A DNA stretch of 64,000 nt from Gossypium raimondii. Taxonomy: Eukaryota; Streptophyta; Magnoliopsida; Malvales; Malvaceae. A program made the translations under genes and the position numbers. Positions 47,655 to 59,799 of the stretch are shown here, one piece after another. The DNA lies in contig NC_068575.1 in assembly GCF_025698545.1 (NCBI RefSeq), forward strand, positions 54,011,980-54,075,979, read 5' to 3'. Position 1 is the first letter of the stretch. The number at the start of each line of letters is the position of its first letter. Under the pieces are notes generated by a model. It saw only the letters and a list, made by a program, of their open reading frames with translations. It made no database searches and was not told the origin of the DNA.

Positions 47655-48473
47655 GTGTGTCTGCGCTTCAACGTTTTTTGGCCCCCAAATCTGCCACTTT
47701 TTTTAGTGATATTTTAACTCTCTTTTTGGTCATTTTCAGTTTACCACATGTGCGATTTCATCACTAATTTAATTTGATTTTAATTGCATTTAATTTGATA
47801 ACTGTTTGTTTTTTCCTTTATGTAGATTTAAATTTAAACGTTTATTCTACATAGTATTAATGTATAATTAATAGTGATTTAATTTAATTATAAAGTAAAT
47901 ATTTAATACATGTAGATCAATTAAATGATAAAATTGTATAAAGGTAATGTAATAGAAAATGTTAATTTTACTCAATTAATAATATTTATAGTTGAAATAT
48001 CATTTGAAAAATATATGAAAGAATTATTTATTTTTAAAATTTTTTATAAGTAAAATGAATAAAAGTAATTAAAATAGAATAAAATTGTAAAAAATTCATA
48101 AAAAAGAAGAAGAAGTGGTACATATATATTTTGAAATATTCACACCGTTAAAATTAATTGAGCAAAATAAAAACGATGACGAGGAATAATGATATTTTAA
48201 AAACCTAGAACATTTTTCTTCAAACTTCTCTACTTTTATTCTAAAAAAAAATTGCTTTGGCCATTATCCATCATTATACGACATGCAGTAGAGTTTCTTT
48301 AATTTTCCCATGGTTTATCTCATCAAATCTGACTCTTTCTTGCGTAGGATTCAAAGGAACGAGCAAACGTATCATGAAAACAGCATTTGCCTCTGGGTAA
48401 TAATATATGATTATCTGCATGAGTTATTGTATCAAGCAACTATTTTGCAAATTCTAAGAGGCAGAGGTAAAAT
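47655..48473 (+). repeat. Tandem duplication, copy B, right part (with MULE TSD)
   Basis: 47655-47663 is the right target duplicate GTGTGTCTG, and the rest matches 36870-37680 of copy A base for base apart from scattered substitutions and one- or two-base indels. The match ends at 48473, after which the sequence runs unique into the ABCB 3' end. Confidence 0.93.
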
Positions 48474-48543
48474 TTAATTCAATCACTTAATGCAATCATC
48501 GGTGACATTAAGTATAATATTCGACTCTCAACACTTGTAAGAC

Positions 48544-51500
48544 CTACTGCGAAGTGGAAGCAGTCATGTGAAGTGCAACTAAGGAAGCATAGAAACCATC
48601 TTTGATGTTTATCAAAGTGTCATGCTTTCCTTTCTCTACAATAACCCCATTTTTAACCACAGCTATAACATCTGCATTCTTGATTGTGGATAGCCTATGA
48701 GCAACTACAACCGTCGTGCGGTTCACCATCACTTTATCTAGTGCATCCTGAACCACTCTCTCTGATTCTGCATCCAGTGCACTTGTAGCCTCATCTAATA
48801 GCAGTATCTTTGGACTTTTAACGATGGCTCGTGCTATGGCTACGCGTTGCTTTTGTCCACCTGACAATTGAAGTCCTCGCTCTCCCACCACGGTATCGTA
48901 ACCCTGGATTATATAGGTGAAAAGATCAGTAACCAGTCATTAGTCAAAGCATATTTGGAGACTATTTTGTAATGGTTGCATTATTGAGCCAATTTGGAGA
49001 CTATTTTCGAAAAGATCTGTAACCTGTTGTAATGCACTGATGAACTTATGAGCATTGGCCAACTCTGATGCTGCTATAATTTCTGCTTCAGTTGCATTTC
49101 CTCCCTTTCCATATGCAATGTTGGCACGGATTGTATCATTGAACAAAACAGGTTCTTGGCTGACAAGCCCCATTTGTTGCCTCAGCCATTTCAATTGGAG
49201 CGTTTGTATTTTGACTCCATCAAGAGTGATAGTTCCTGAATCAGGATCATAAAACCTCTGCAATAATGAGATTACAGTAGATTTACCACTCCCACTTTCT
49301 CCAACCAGGGCAACTGTCTGAAAGAAACAAAATGATCGATATGTGTATGATTTTAGTCTCTACAATTATGTTGATAAGTGATGTGTTTGCGAGTTCAGTA
49401 TGGCAAAAGGATCGTTTACCTTTCCGGCATAAATAGACAAGCTTAAGGCTTGGAAGATTTGAATATCTGGCCTTGATGGATACTTAAAACTAACATCACG
49501 AAGCTCCATATTTCCCTTCACATTTTCTAGTGTCATCCCAGACTCATCACTTGGGTCTATTTTAGACTGGCGATCAATAATTGCAAATATGGAAGCAGCC
49601 GCGATCTTGGCTTTGTTGGAATCAGGAGCAAAGGAACTTGATTGAGAAATTCCAACAGCTGCCATGGTTAAAGCTAAGAAAACCTGCGAAATAAATATTG
49701 ATCTCAGCATGATAGGGACATACAAAATTAAATAGCATGCCTTAACAAAAAAGATCCAAAGATGTCAAACTCACTTGAAAAACATCTGTGAATGTAGCCT
49801 GGCCGTGCTCAACAAGTTGAGCTCCTGCATAGAAACTTGTTGCATAAACAGAAAACAGAAAGAAGAATGCAAGTCCGAATCCTGATCCGCTAATCAAACC
49901 CTGCCTTATCCCGGTTTTCATTGGACCCTCACATTTCTTTTTGTAGAGTTGCATTACCTTTTCCTCTGCACAAAAGGAAGCAACTGTTCTTATACTCCCA
50001 ACTGCATCACTGGCAACTTGGCTGGCCTCCTCATACATCATCTGCAACAATTTATATATACATGTATAAATCAATAATATTCTTAAAAATATATGCCCCT
50101 TTTACTTATTTTTCACAATTATGTAAGCAATATTCAAGCATACCTTTGCATCTGCACTGAATCCCTTCATGAATTTTGCTTGAATGTATCCATTGACCCC
50201 TATGAGAGGGATTAGTACTAGGATAATAAATGCCATCTGCCAACTTGCAGCAAAAGCAATAACCAAACCAGCCGATGCTGATGCAAAGCTTGAGACCAAC
50301 TGAGCTAGTGCATCTCCAACCAGGGCACGTATCGAGGCTGCGTCTGCCGAGAGCCTTGCACCTATTGAACCACTTGAATTATCAGGTTCATCGAACCAAG
50401 CAACTTCCATGCGGACCACTTTCTCGAAACATGTTGATCTGATTCGTTGGATTAATTTACATCCGGCGATAGAAAAGAAGTATGTTCGAGCTGGATTTAT
50501 CAGAAATGATGCCAGGCCAAGGGACAAAAATATCAGTGCCCAGAATCTTGAATCCTTTTTCAATTCATCAGGAGGTTGATAAAATGTTTTGATCATATTG
50601 GAAATCAGGATACCGAAAAGTGGAAGTATCACACCATTGGCAGCTGCAAAAAGAGTTCCAATTAAGATCACAGGAATCTCTGGCTTGTTGAGGTAAGCAA
50701 GCCGGAGGATAGAAACCTCCTTAGCCTGTTTCAATGGTGGTTCAGCAGGGTCTTCTGTATCTAACATTGCAGGATCAGTGACATTCATTTCAGTAGGTAA
50801 ACCAAAAGGTTGAGAGAAAGAAGAATTGCGGCTGCTAGTTCTAGATGATCCCCTGCTGATTGATCGCTTGAATGACCTTCTTAGGCTCGATTGTCTAAAC
50901 AATTCCGGATTAACATCTGATACATCTGCAAGCTGTTCCAACCCTTTATTTACTTCTTGTAAACGAATGAGCTGAGAGTAAGCTCCCTCAGGATCCTTGA
51001 GCAGTTCTGAATGCGACCCTGTCAATTCGAAGAAATGTTATCGACTGTGATAAAGTATGTTGTTGTGGAGAATAACACTGCTGATGCAAATGCAAAAAAA
51101 AGAAATAAGAACTACAATCAATATGTTAAACGTGTTACAAACATATTCCTTAATATTTAAGATAAACAATGGAAATACGCAAAATGTCCGAAAATACACC
51201 AAAATGCAGGCAAATCAAGGTTTAGTTGGTGGAATAAAAATGTATCCCCTTGATAACATGCGTCTGTTAGATAGCTCCACTTACAATTAAGATGAAGTTC
51301 AAGAAATATATGATTATAACTACCTTTTTCAACCATCTTTCCTTTATGAATTACAGCAATCGAATCTGCATTCCTCACAGTACTTAAACGATGAGCAACA
51401 ATGACAGTAGTCCTATTGCCCATTATCCTGTCCAATGCCTCTTGAACAACTCTTTCAGATTCTGCGTCGAGTGCACTTGTAGCTTCGTCTAAAAGCAAAA

Positions 51501-53756
51501 TCCGTGGGTCTTTCAAGATTGCTCTTGCAATTGCCACTCTCTGCTTTTGTCCACCAGAAAGCTGAGTTCCATGCTCTCCAACCATGGTATCTAGTCCCTA
51601 TGCATGGAGTCAGTTTCAAAAGTAAATTAAAATGTGCAATTCATATATTGAAGTTGATATATAAAATAAAATTAATCGGACAATAAACTAAAACCTGAGG
51701 TAGTTTATCAATGAAGTTAGCAGCATTTGCAAGCTCAGCTGCTGCTCTTATCTCTTCTGTGGTTGCATCTTCTTTACCATATGCGATATTATCCCTTATG
51801 CTTGACGTAAACAACACTGGTTCCTGGCTAACAAGACCAATCTTTCCCCTTATCCATCTAAGCTGGAACTCCTTGAGATTAATGCCATCGATAAGAACCT
51901 CACCGGCTTGTGGATCATAAAATCTCTCGATCAGACTGATTGCAGTTGATTTCCCACTTCCACTTTGTCCAACCAAAGCTACTGTTGTGCTACTTGGAAT
52001 AGAAAGAGAGAATCCACTGAAAACTTGCTCCTCTGGTCTGGCAGGGTAACTGAAATAAACATCCCTCAGTTCTACATCCCCACGAATATCCTCCAACACT
52101 TTTCCACTCGTGTCATAGGAATCAATCTCTGGCTTCCTTTTGATGGTCTCAAACATCTTAAATGCTGCAGCTTGACCAGCCGCAAACGCAGTCATGCATG
52201 GAGATGCTTGCCCCAGAGACCTGAAACATCCGTAAGTACCAAGGAATTTAGCCTATGAAGCATGCTTAATAAAGTAGAAGATGGACAAAATTCAAAATTT
52301 AAACTCACATGGAACCTGTCAATACAGCCATGATCACATTAAGTACTTGACCACCAGTGTACCCTTTCTCCAAAATCATCTTCCCACCAAACCAGACAGC
52401 CAAAGCATAACTGCAGAATATAACTAGCATAACTAAGCCAACACCTACTCCAGCAGCAGTGCCTTCATGAACGCCTGATCTATAAGCAGTAACAAGTGAC
52501 TTATTGTAATTGTTTATTGCTTGCTTCTCACCAGTAAACGACGCAACCTGGAATCAAGTCAATGATTGGCCATATATTTTCACCAAAAAATAGAAGCAAA
52601 AATTGGTAACTTAATTGCGACTATTTTTTATATAGAACTTACAGTCCGGATCGAACCAATTGTCTGTTCAACTACAGTGGCAGCTTTAGCATAAGCATTT
52701 TGTCCCCGGGATGCCATCTTGGATACTATAACGGCTATGGTTCCACCAGATATTATAAGTAGAGGGATAGCAGATAACATTACGAGAGTAAGAAGCCATC
52801 CTTTGACAAATGCTATAACAAAGCCTCCAATGAACGTGGATATCAATTGTGAAAACTTCCCTACCTGCAAAAAAGAGGTGAATATTCCATGGTTACATGT
52901 ATATTATGATTCCAATGAAAACATCTTACTCAACGAAGATTCTAAACATCCTAGTCAAGACTAGGATAGTATAGTCATATACCTTTTCGCCCATGGCGTC
53001 CTGTATGAGAACTGTGTCCCCAGACATTCTTCCAATAACTTCCCCTGTGTTTGTTTCCACATCAAAGAAGGCAACGTCTTGCCTCAATATGGTTTTCAAG
53101 TACAGGCCCCGTATTCGTGCAGCTTGTCTCTCACCTGTGATCATCCAGCAACTCACCTCTGAAAAAGATAACAATATCCAAGCTTTTCAGCATGAGTCTG
53201 AAGCCACATTAAACATCAGGCAATATGATTTAAATTAGAGATTTTCTTACGGAGAAACGCAGCCGCCGCAGCCCCCATCGCCAGGTAGACAAATCTCACA
53301 GAAACCTTAGATATAGTTTTAAGAATTCAGTTAATAATCCCCATGTGAGACGTTTAAACAAAACAATAAACTAAAAGTAAAAAGACACACCAGCTATGTT
53401 CATGCTACATGCAGAAATACCTTGGAGACAGCTTCAACCACGTTGCCATTACTCTTGTTTGTTCCAAAAGAATCAATGAGATTCCCAAACAGGATTGTCA
53501 TAAGGGGCATAGATAGACCATTCCCAGTTGCAGCGGTTGTGCCGACGATCATTAATAAGATATCCGTAGAATCAGCAAATGCAAACAGCTTGTAAAATGG
53601 AACCGTGTTAGTTTTCTCATCTCCTTTGCTGCTTTCAGGATCTTGATTTTCTCCATTATCGCCAGGGACTTTCTGTGACTCTTCCTGGCTTTTCGATGTG
53701 CCGGCTTCATGCAAGTCGGTATCTTTCTCACCATTAAAACCATTCTCAGAGGCCAT
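48544..53756 (-). CDS. ABCB-type (MDR/P-glycoprotein) ABC transporter, ABCB4/11/21 clade
   Basis: Twelve coding exons: 53756-53421, 53305-53251, 53158-52983, 52864-52643, 52547-52309, 52220-51695, 51597-51324, 51018-50144, 50041-49775, 49683-49420, 49317-49024 and 48903-48544. All have GT-AG junctions and join in frame to 1295 residues, the full length for plant ABCBs. The layout is TMD-NBD-TMD-NBD. NBD1 has Walker A 427-434 (GQSGSGKS), signature LSGGQ 531-535 and Walker B LLLDE 552-556. NBD2 has Walker A 1084-1091 (GESGSGKS), LSGGQ 1189-1193 and LLLDE 1210-1214. The linker is Ser/Arg-rich ('[16 protein letters not shown]'), a likely phosphorylation target. These plasma-membrane pumps of the ABCB4/11/21 clade move auxin; ABCB3/5 are close alternatives. 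The start is ATG 53756 (MASENGF); the frame upstream only opens on TTG. A 5'-UTR intron is possible (donor GGA|GTAAGT at 54187, acceptor before 53802). Confidence 0.95.
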
Positions 53757-54497
53757 TGAGTGGCTCCCAAGCAATTACTTTGATACTCAACAACTTCAGA
53801 ATCTATAGGATTTATTATATTGTGGCTGCTGCAAACAAATCAATTAATTTAAGCTAATTAATTTAAGCAAGATTGTTCCCCTATTATTAACAGGAAATTT
53901 CTCTGCAACAATGACTCCCAAGCACCCATCTAAAGGAAAAAAAAAAAAAAAAACAAATTTGCAAAAGCTGCAGTTATGCTTTATCAGCAGTGCAACAGAA
54001 AGTGAAGAAATTTTTTTTATAAACGCATCATTTGAGCATAAACCAAACTTGAGATACCCTCCCAACTCACCAAGGAAAAAGACAAAGCTAAGAACAGAAC
54101 AGAATAATGAAAAGAGAGATTGAGAAACATTTACTTGATAAAAGTTCGAAATGAAATACTCTCAGGGATTTTGGAGTTTCAACTTACTCCAAACTTTGTT
54201 AAAGGCTAGCCTCTCTTTGTTTAAAAGCATATTTATATGCTCTTTGGTGACTGGTGAGTATTTGCCTTGACCAGCAAGCCTTTTTTTCCGTGTAAAAAAA
54301 TATCATTCAACGTTATTCAATCAAACCCTAGGCAGAAGTGTTGCAAACCTAGTCAAAATTTTCTGGGGTTTTCACTTTCATCAACCGTATCCCGTTTGTT
54401 TTTTTCCTTGTCTCCAAACAATAGTGTAACGGCATGAAATATAAGATTGCTGGCTTGGCATGGCTTGGAGTAGTAACTTGCCACTGAAAAAGACAAC
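53757..54497 (-). promoter_or_regulatory. ABCB leader and core promoter region
   Basis: On the minus strand a TATAAAT-like box lies at 54237-54231 ('catataaatatgc'), followed by a strong GTAAGT donor at about 54187 and a 'cctatag' acceptor before 53802. Together these would give a short first exon, a 5'-UTR intron of roughly 385 bases and a short leader. This is inferred from motifs only. The long inverted repeat begins right behind it at 54498. Confidence 0.45.
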
Positions 54498-55757
54498 CAT
54501 TCTCATCATCAAATTGCCGAAGGGAATCAAAAGAATAGGAAACAAACCAAGGCTAAAATCAACATGATTTGGTAGCCTAAATCATCATCTCTTTTGAAAT
54601 GACCATATCTACTGGGATATCGCTTCGTTTTCTATACAATATAGTACCATCCTGGACCACCTTTCTTTTTTCATAAAAAGATTAATAATAATAAGAAGAA
54701 AATAAAAATAATAACGTCGAGTGTTATTCCCTAATGCCTATATTTACAAACTTGTAACACCTGAATTTTAATCCAAGGTGTGACGAAGGGTTTGTCCAGA
54801 GATCTGACTTCAAGCAAGTGCTAATTGAGGAGTTAATTTCTTTTATTTGCAATCCCATCTTAATTTTGCTTTGAATAATTATTGCCTTAATTATAAAATT
54901 AAGCTCTAAATTATATCATTTTTCTCACTTACTTTGAATTCGAGGATAGCAGATTAGGGTGTAATGTTTGCTGTCGCTTGTTGGTTTTTGTGGAAGAATA
55001 GGAACAAAATTATTTTCCAGCAGATTACCAGCCACTCTGAAGAGGTTCTTCAAAAATTAAGCTCTAAAGTATTGCCCATAATTCAGCGGTAAGCACAGAA
55101 CCTCTCCCAATAAAAATTCTATAACCTGCAATCCAGTTACCATAGGAATCCCGTAACACATTATACAAAAACCTCTGAATTATGGGCAATTATTACTTTG
55201 AAGAACCTCTTCAGAGTGGCTGGTAATCTGCTGGAAAATAATTTTGTTCCTATTCTTCCACAAAAACCAACAAGCGACAGCAAACATTACACCCTAATCT
55301 GCTATCCTCGAATTCAAAGTAAGTGAGAAAAATGGTATAATTTAGAGCTTAATTTTATAATTAAGGCAATAATTATCCAAAGCAAAATTAAGATGGGATT
55401 GCTGATAAAAGAAATTAACTCCACAATTAGCACTTGCTTGAAGTCAGGTTTCTGGACAAACCCTTCGTCACACCTTGGATTAAAATTCAGTTGTTAAAAG
55501 TTTGTAAATATGGGCATTAGGGAATAACACTGGACGTTATTATTTTTATTTTCTTCTTCTTATTATTATTAATCTTTTTATGAAAAAAGAAAGGTGGTCC
55601 AGGATAGTCCTACATTGTATAGAAAATGAAGCGATATCCCAGAAGATATGGCCATTTCAAAAGAGATGATGATTTAGGCTACCAAATCATGTTGGTTTTA
55701 GCCTTGGTTTGTTTCTTATTTCTTGTGATTCCCTTCGGCAGTTTGATGATGAGAATG
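54498..55757. repeat. Long inverted repeat: ~590-bp arms, 88-bp loop
   Basis: The left arm (54498-55086) and right arm (55175-55757) are reverse complements across nearly their whole length, with about one difference in ten to fifteen bases and small indels. For example, the left arm begins cattctcatcatcaaattgc and the right arm ends with its near-perfect complement. The loop is 55087-55174. A transcript across it would form a hairpin of over 500 base pairs. Part of each arm and the loop is LINE-derived. It lies upstream of ABCB and abuts its putative promoter. Confidence 0.95.
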
Positions 55758-55930
55758 TGCAATTATTTTCCAGCAGATTAACAGCAACACATGTTCTGTT
55801 CTTACCGCTGAATTATGGGCAATTATTGCTTTGAGTTCGACTAAGGAGCTATTTTAAAATAATAATTGAATGTGAAAGCAAGATTGTAATTGACATGCTT
55901 GAGGATATCTTAAAGGAAGTCCCGCCAATG
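54955..55930 (+). mobile_element. LINE-derived fragments in and beside the inverted repeat
   Basis: On the plus strand of the left arm (54967-55060) a LINE linker reads 'FAVACWFLWKNRNKIIFQQ'. The loop and adjoining sequence on the minus strand encode RNase H-like residues ('DSYGNWIAGYRIFIGRGSVL', then 'TAELWAI'). The plus strand at 55798-55850 again reads 'VLTAELWAIIALSSTKE', followed by 'ESKIVIDMLEDILKE' to about 55915. The two opposed RNase H copies show that the inverted duplication took in LINE sequence. Confidence 0.65.
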
Positions 55931-56589
55931 ACTCTGATTTGAAGGATAAAAGAGTAATGCCGGTAAATTTAGACTATCAAATTTTAGAGAAGCTAATATA
56001 TTAGTTGATTGATTAATTAAAACATGTCTCAATAATACGGACCAATTTGTTATTATTGATTTTCCTTTGTTTCATGTTAAAAATTCCTATTAAAAGATAT
56101 ATTAAAAAACTCGTATAAGAACAAACAAACTTCAAGCTTTTTTTCAAATAAAAATATCAATTTTATTTGAAAAATTAATGTGATTAAGTCAGAATGTGAT
56201 AATTATTAGACAATATTATATCAAAAAGAAAAGTCTGAAAAAACGTAAATAATAATAATAAAAGGTAGATTTTAAGGGTTTCTTTAACATTATAAAGAAG
56301 GATTTTCAAACTTTTGACGTAAGAGGTGTAATCGCATTTGATGAAAAGGAATTTGAAATAAATTATGTAACGGACGTGAATCACAAGAGAGAAAACAAAA
56401 AGAAAAGCTAGAAGTCTAAACCCGCCTAACTCTTTTCCGTTGTCCTTTTTCATGCTGCACTAATAATGGAGCAACTTAATCTATACTATCGTCATATTTT
56501 GATTTAACATAATTTAATCATTTATTTTTGTAATCATATTAATTAGTTTAAATATTTATTATCCATAACTTATTTTTTTGGTGAAAAAG
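55931..56589. other. AT-rich spacer, nothing recognised
   Basis: No coding or structured sequence that I can support. The frame at 56184-56453 on the minus strand is low-complexity and has no known domain. Confidence 0.55.
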
Positions 56590-58890
56590 TAAAATAAATA
56601 AATTCATTACAAAAATTAGACCAATCCCTCAAACCAGGAGATCTCAAACAAGCATAAATCTTAAATCTTTAGTTCTATGTTGGACTAATAGACCAAATGA
56701 TCAGCATCTTGATTTTCCTCTCTAGAAGTGTGTCTAATGCTCCACTGTTTGAACCGCGACAACATCTAATGAATTCTCCTGACCAAAGCAGAATTGGACC
56801 CTTTTGAAGACCTTTCTTAAATAGTCGTAACCGCCTCAAGACAGTCATATTGAATTAACACACTGTCATAGCACCGCTCACTTAAAATAATTAGACCATC
56901 CAAAATACCCCACGACTCAGCATAAAAAACAGAACAATTTCCCAAATGTCTATTAAATCCAAGAATACACATTCCACCTCGATCTTGCACTATTCCCCCT
57001 ACCGCTGTAAAACCAACTTTTTTCTGGATAGATCCATCTGTACTCAAAGTGACCCAATCGTTAGTTAAATATGAAGATGATAAAACTTGCATCGTGTTTC
57101 AATTGACATGCCCATGGTAGAAGAGACATATTGCTTTGCCCAACTATACGTCACCATAATAATTTCATTATCACTCCATGGAGCACCCTGGAAAAGGAAA
57201 AGATTGTGATTCTTCTAAATATGCCAAGCGATGATCCCAAATAGATATTGCCAATCTACATCTCCCAAGCACCAACCATGCTGATTTTGCAAGTTTAACA
57301 CAAGCCACTCATATAAATTTCCTGCAACGAACATAGAATACCATTCGACTGGAATTAGATGATCCTAAACATTTCTCGTTGCAAGACAATCCCTAATCGC
57401 ATGAAGCACATCCTTTGAATCATGACCACAAACGTCACATATTAAATCATGCCCTAGTCCTTGTCGTGCGAGTTCCACCTTGGTAAGCAGGCGTTGATTG
57501 AAAGTAAGACAAATAAAGAACCTAACCTGTTAGGGCCTTGGAATTTTTAGGGGATGCGCCACATCGGTTCTTTCGGATTCCACGACCCTTCTCGGAGCTT
57601 CTCATAGGCATTTTTAAGGGAAAAGGAATCTGTCGAAATACCTCCTAAAATTATCCTATCAAGTCCTGCTTCCGGATGAGGCGAAGGAATCTCTACAATC
57701 TTCTGAATCACCTCATCTGGGAGCCAAAGACGAAAGAGATCTAGGTTTTAATCGCTATCCTTTGTCACCATATCACTCAAAAGACAATCCATGTCTAGAG
57801 TAGAATGTCCAAAAACCATATTAGCCAACGATCCCACTTTCGAGATCCGAGGGTCACACAAACACCTAATATTTAGTACCATCCCTTACTGACCAAATCA
57901 AATTCTCTCGAATAAGTGGCCAAGCTTTAGCGAGGGTTGTCCACAAGAAAGAACCTCTTCCCCGCGACAATGTTTCTAGCAATCCACTTGAAATCCCATA
58001 TTTGGACCTTAGAATCTGAACCCAAAGAGGCTTAGAATCAGTTATAATATTATAGCCCAATTTCATCATAAAAGAGGTGTTGTGATCTTTCAACTTTCAG
58101 AAACCTAGACCACCATGATCTCGAGGTTGGCAAATGTTGCCCTAACTAACCAAAGCCAATTTCTTCTCACCATTAGAAGACCCCCAAATGAACTGTCTAA
58201 CCAATTCATTCTATTTCCTCACAGACCCCTTTGGGAATCGTCATTGATTGCATAAAATAGCTGGGAATCGCCATCAAAATCGACTGGGCCAAAGTGGCCC
58301 TTCCGGCTAGTGACAACTTCCTGGCGTCCCAACTTTGCAATTTACTACGGAAGTTATCAACGACAAAACGCAAAGTATTGTTAGTCACTCTATTGTGAAA
58401 GAGAGGAACCCCCAAATATTTTCCAAGATTTTGAACTCTATGAAACCCAAGGATATGACATAAGCGTCCTGCTAACTCATCATTCACTCCCTTTGAAAAA
58501 TATATATTAGTTTTATAAGCATTAATCCTGTGTCCAGAATAGTCACAAAAATTGTCCAACACTTCTTTTAAAATCCTAGCTTGATTTTCCTCAACTTGAC
58601 CAAAGAGAATCAGGTCGTCAGCAAAGAAAAGATGGGAAAGAGAGGGACCTGAACGAGATAGACAAATAGGAATCCATCGCCTAGAGTTGACATCGGAAAG
58701 AATAGTATGTCCGAGCCATCCCATACACATGACAAATAAATAAAGAGACAATGGACATCCCTAATGTACACCTCTTACCGGTCGAAACTTCTGAGTTGGA
58801 GTTCCATTCCATAAGATATGCATGGTATCCATAGCTATTTTGATAAAATGCGGAGATAATTTCTTTTTAAAACACCTACCATGCAAAAAT
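56590..58890 (-). mobile_element. 5'-truncated LINE (L1-type non-LTR retrotransposon)
   Basis: From 5' to 3' on the minus strand: the end of the reverse transcriptase ('PLSLYLFVMCMGWLGH', 58751 on; catalytic 'FFADDLILFG' at about 58625), the RT thumb ('NLGKYLGVPLFHNR', 'SLAGRATLAQSILMAIPSYFMQS'), and a linker ('HNTSFMMKLGYNIITD', 57866-58093). After the zinc-finger/linker region (57300-57700) comes RNase H ('WVTLSTDGSIQ', 56817-57092, ending near 'SREENQDADHL'-like residues at about 56715). Stops and frameshifts separate these parts. The endonuclease and first RT half are absent, the usual result of 5' truncation. Confidence 0.85.
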
Positions 58891-59799
58891 ATCTATCTCT
58901 ATATGATAAATTAAAATCCGTACTTTTCAGAAAAAATTTCGCTTCAACAATTAAACCAAAATAACTAAGAGCGTTAACTATTTGTACTCATTAATGATAC
59001 TATAAAAGTATAGGGACCATTTCTTAAAATTAAACAAAATAGAGAGATCCCAACCATAATTTAACTTAAAATAATCTATACCTAACCCAATCACATTTAT
59101 TTTATTTTTGGAGAAAAATTTAAATAATATTAAGAATCTAATTAATAAATTTTTATTTTTATTCTTAATTATAGGAAAATAAAAAAATAAACGTAAAAGG
59201 AAATGATCTCTTCTTTCTCAACATTTTTAATTTTTTATATTTTGCAATTATTTTTATCTTTTGAGGAAAAAATAGAGATGGGAATAATTGGTGAATTGAA
59301 TTTCCATAGTTAATGAAATTGAACTCTTTTGATGAAAAATTGGAGTTAAATTTTATGTTTGTGAATTACCGGTTAATTGTATAAAAGAATTGATGATATA
59401 TTTAAAAATATAATGTGAGAAACTAAAAACAAGTGAGAAAAAATGATGTTGGAGAAACCAATAGATTAAAACTGATTTTATGTTTTCTGAAAAAAATGAT
59501 TGTATAAAATTAGAAAACTAAAAACAAGTCAGAAGAAATGATGAAAAGAAGCAGATAGGTGTGGGACAGGAGAAGAATCCAATAGATAATTAGGCATTTA
59601 CCAACCGCCTTGAACTTGAAGGGTAGGATTTGTTGGTAAGGAAAAATCATATCCTTAATTGTTGTTGGAATGGAGGGCTTGAAGCCGGCATGAACTGAGG
59701 TTGTTGTCCATCTGAAATTGGAATAAATATTTGTTGAAGACACGGAACTCAGTAAACTTGGTCCTGTAATAAGGATTTTCTGCCGAGTAACTGCCAAGA
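58891..59799. other. AT-rich spacer, nothing recognised
   Basis: No supportable gene. The frame at 59510-59797 (minus strand) has no domain I recognise, though this less AT-rich part (59530-59780) could be an old exon or repeat fragment. Confidence 0.5.

Noticed and set aside
53757..53774. Upstream ABCB start (MLGSHS)
   Set aside because: The first codon is TTG, not ATG; the real start is ATG 53756.
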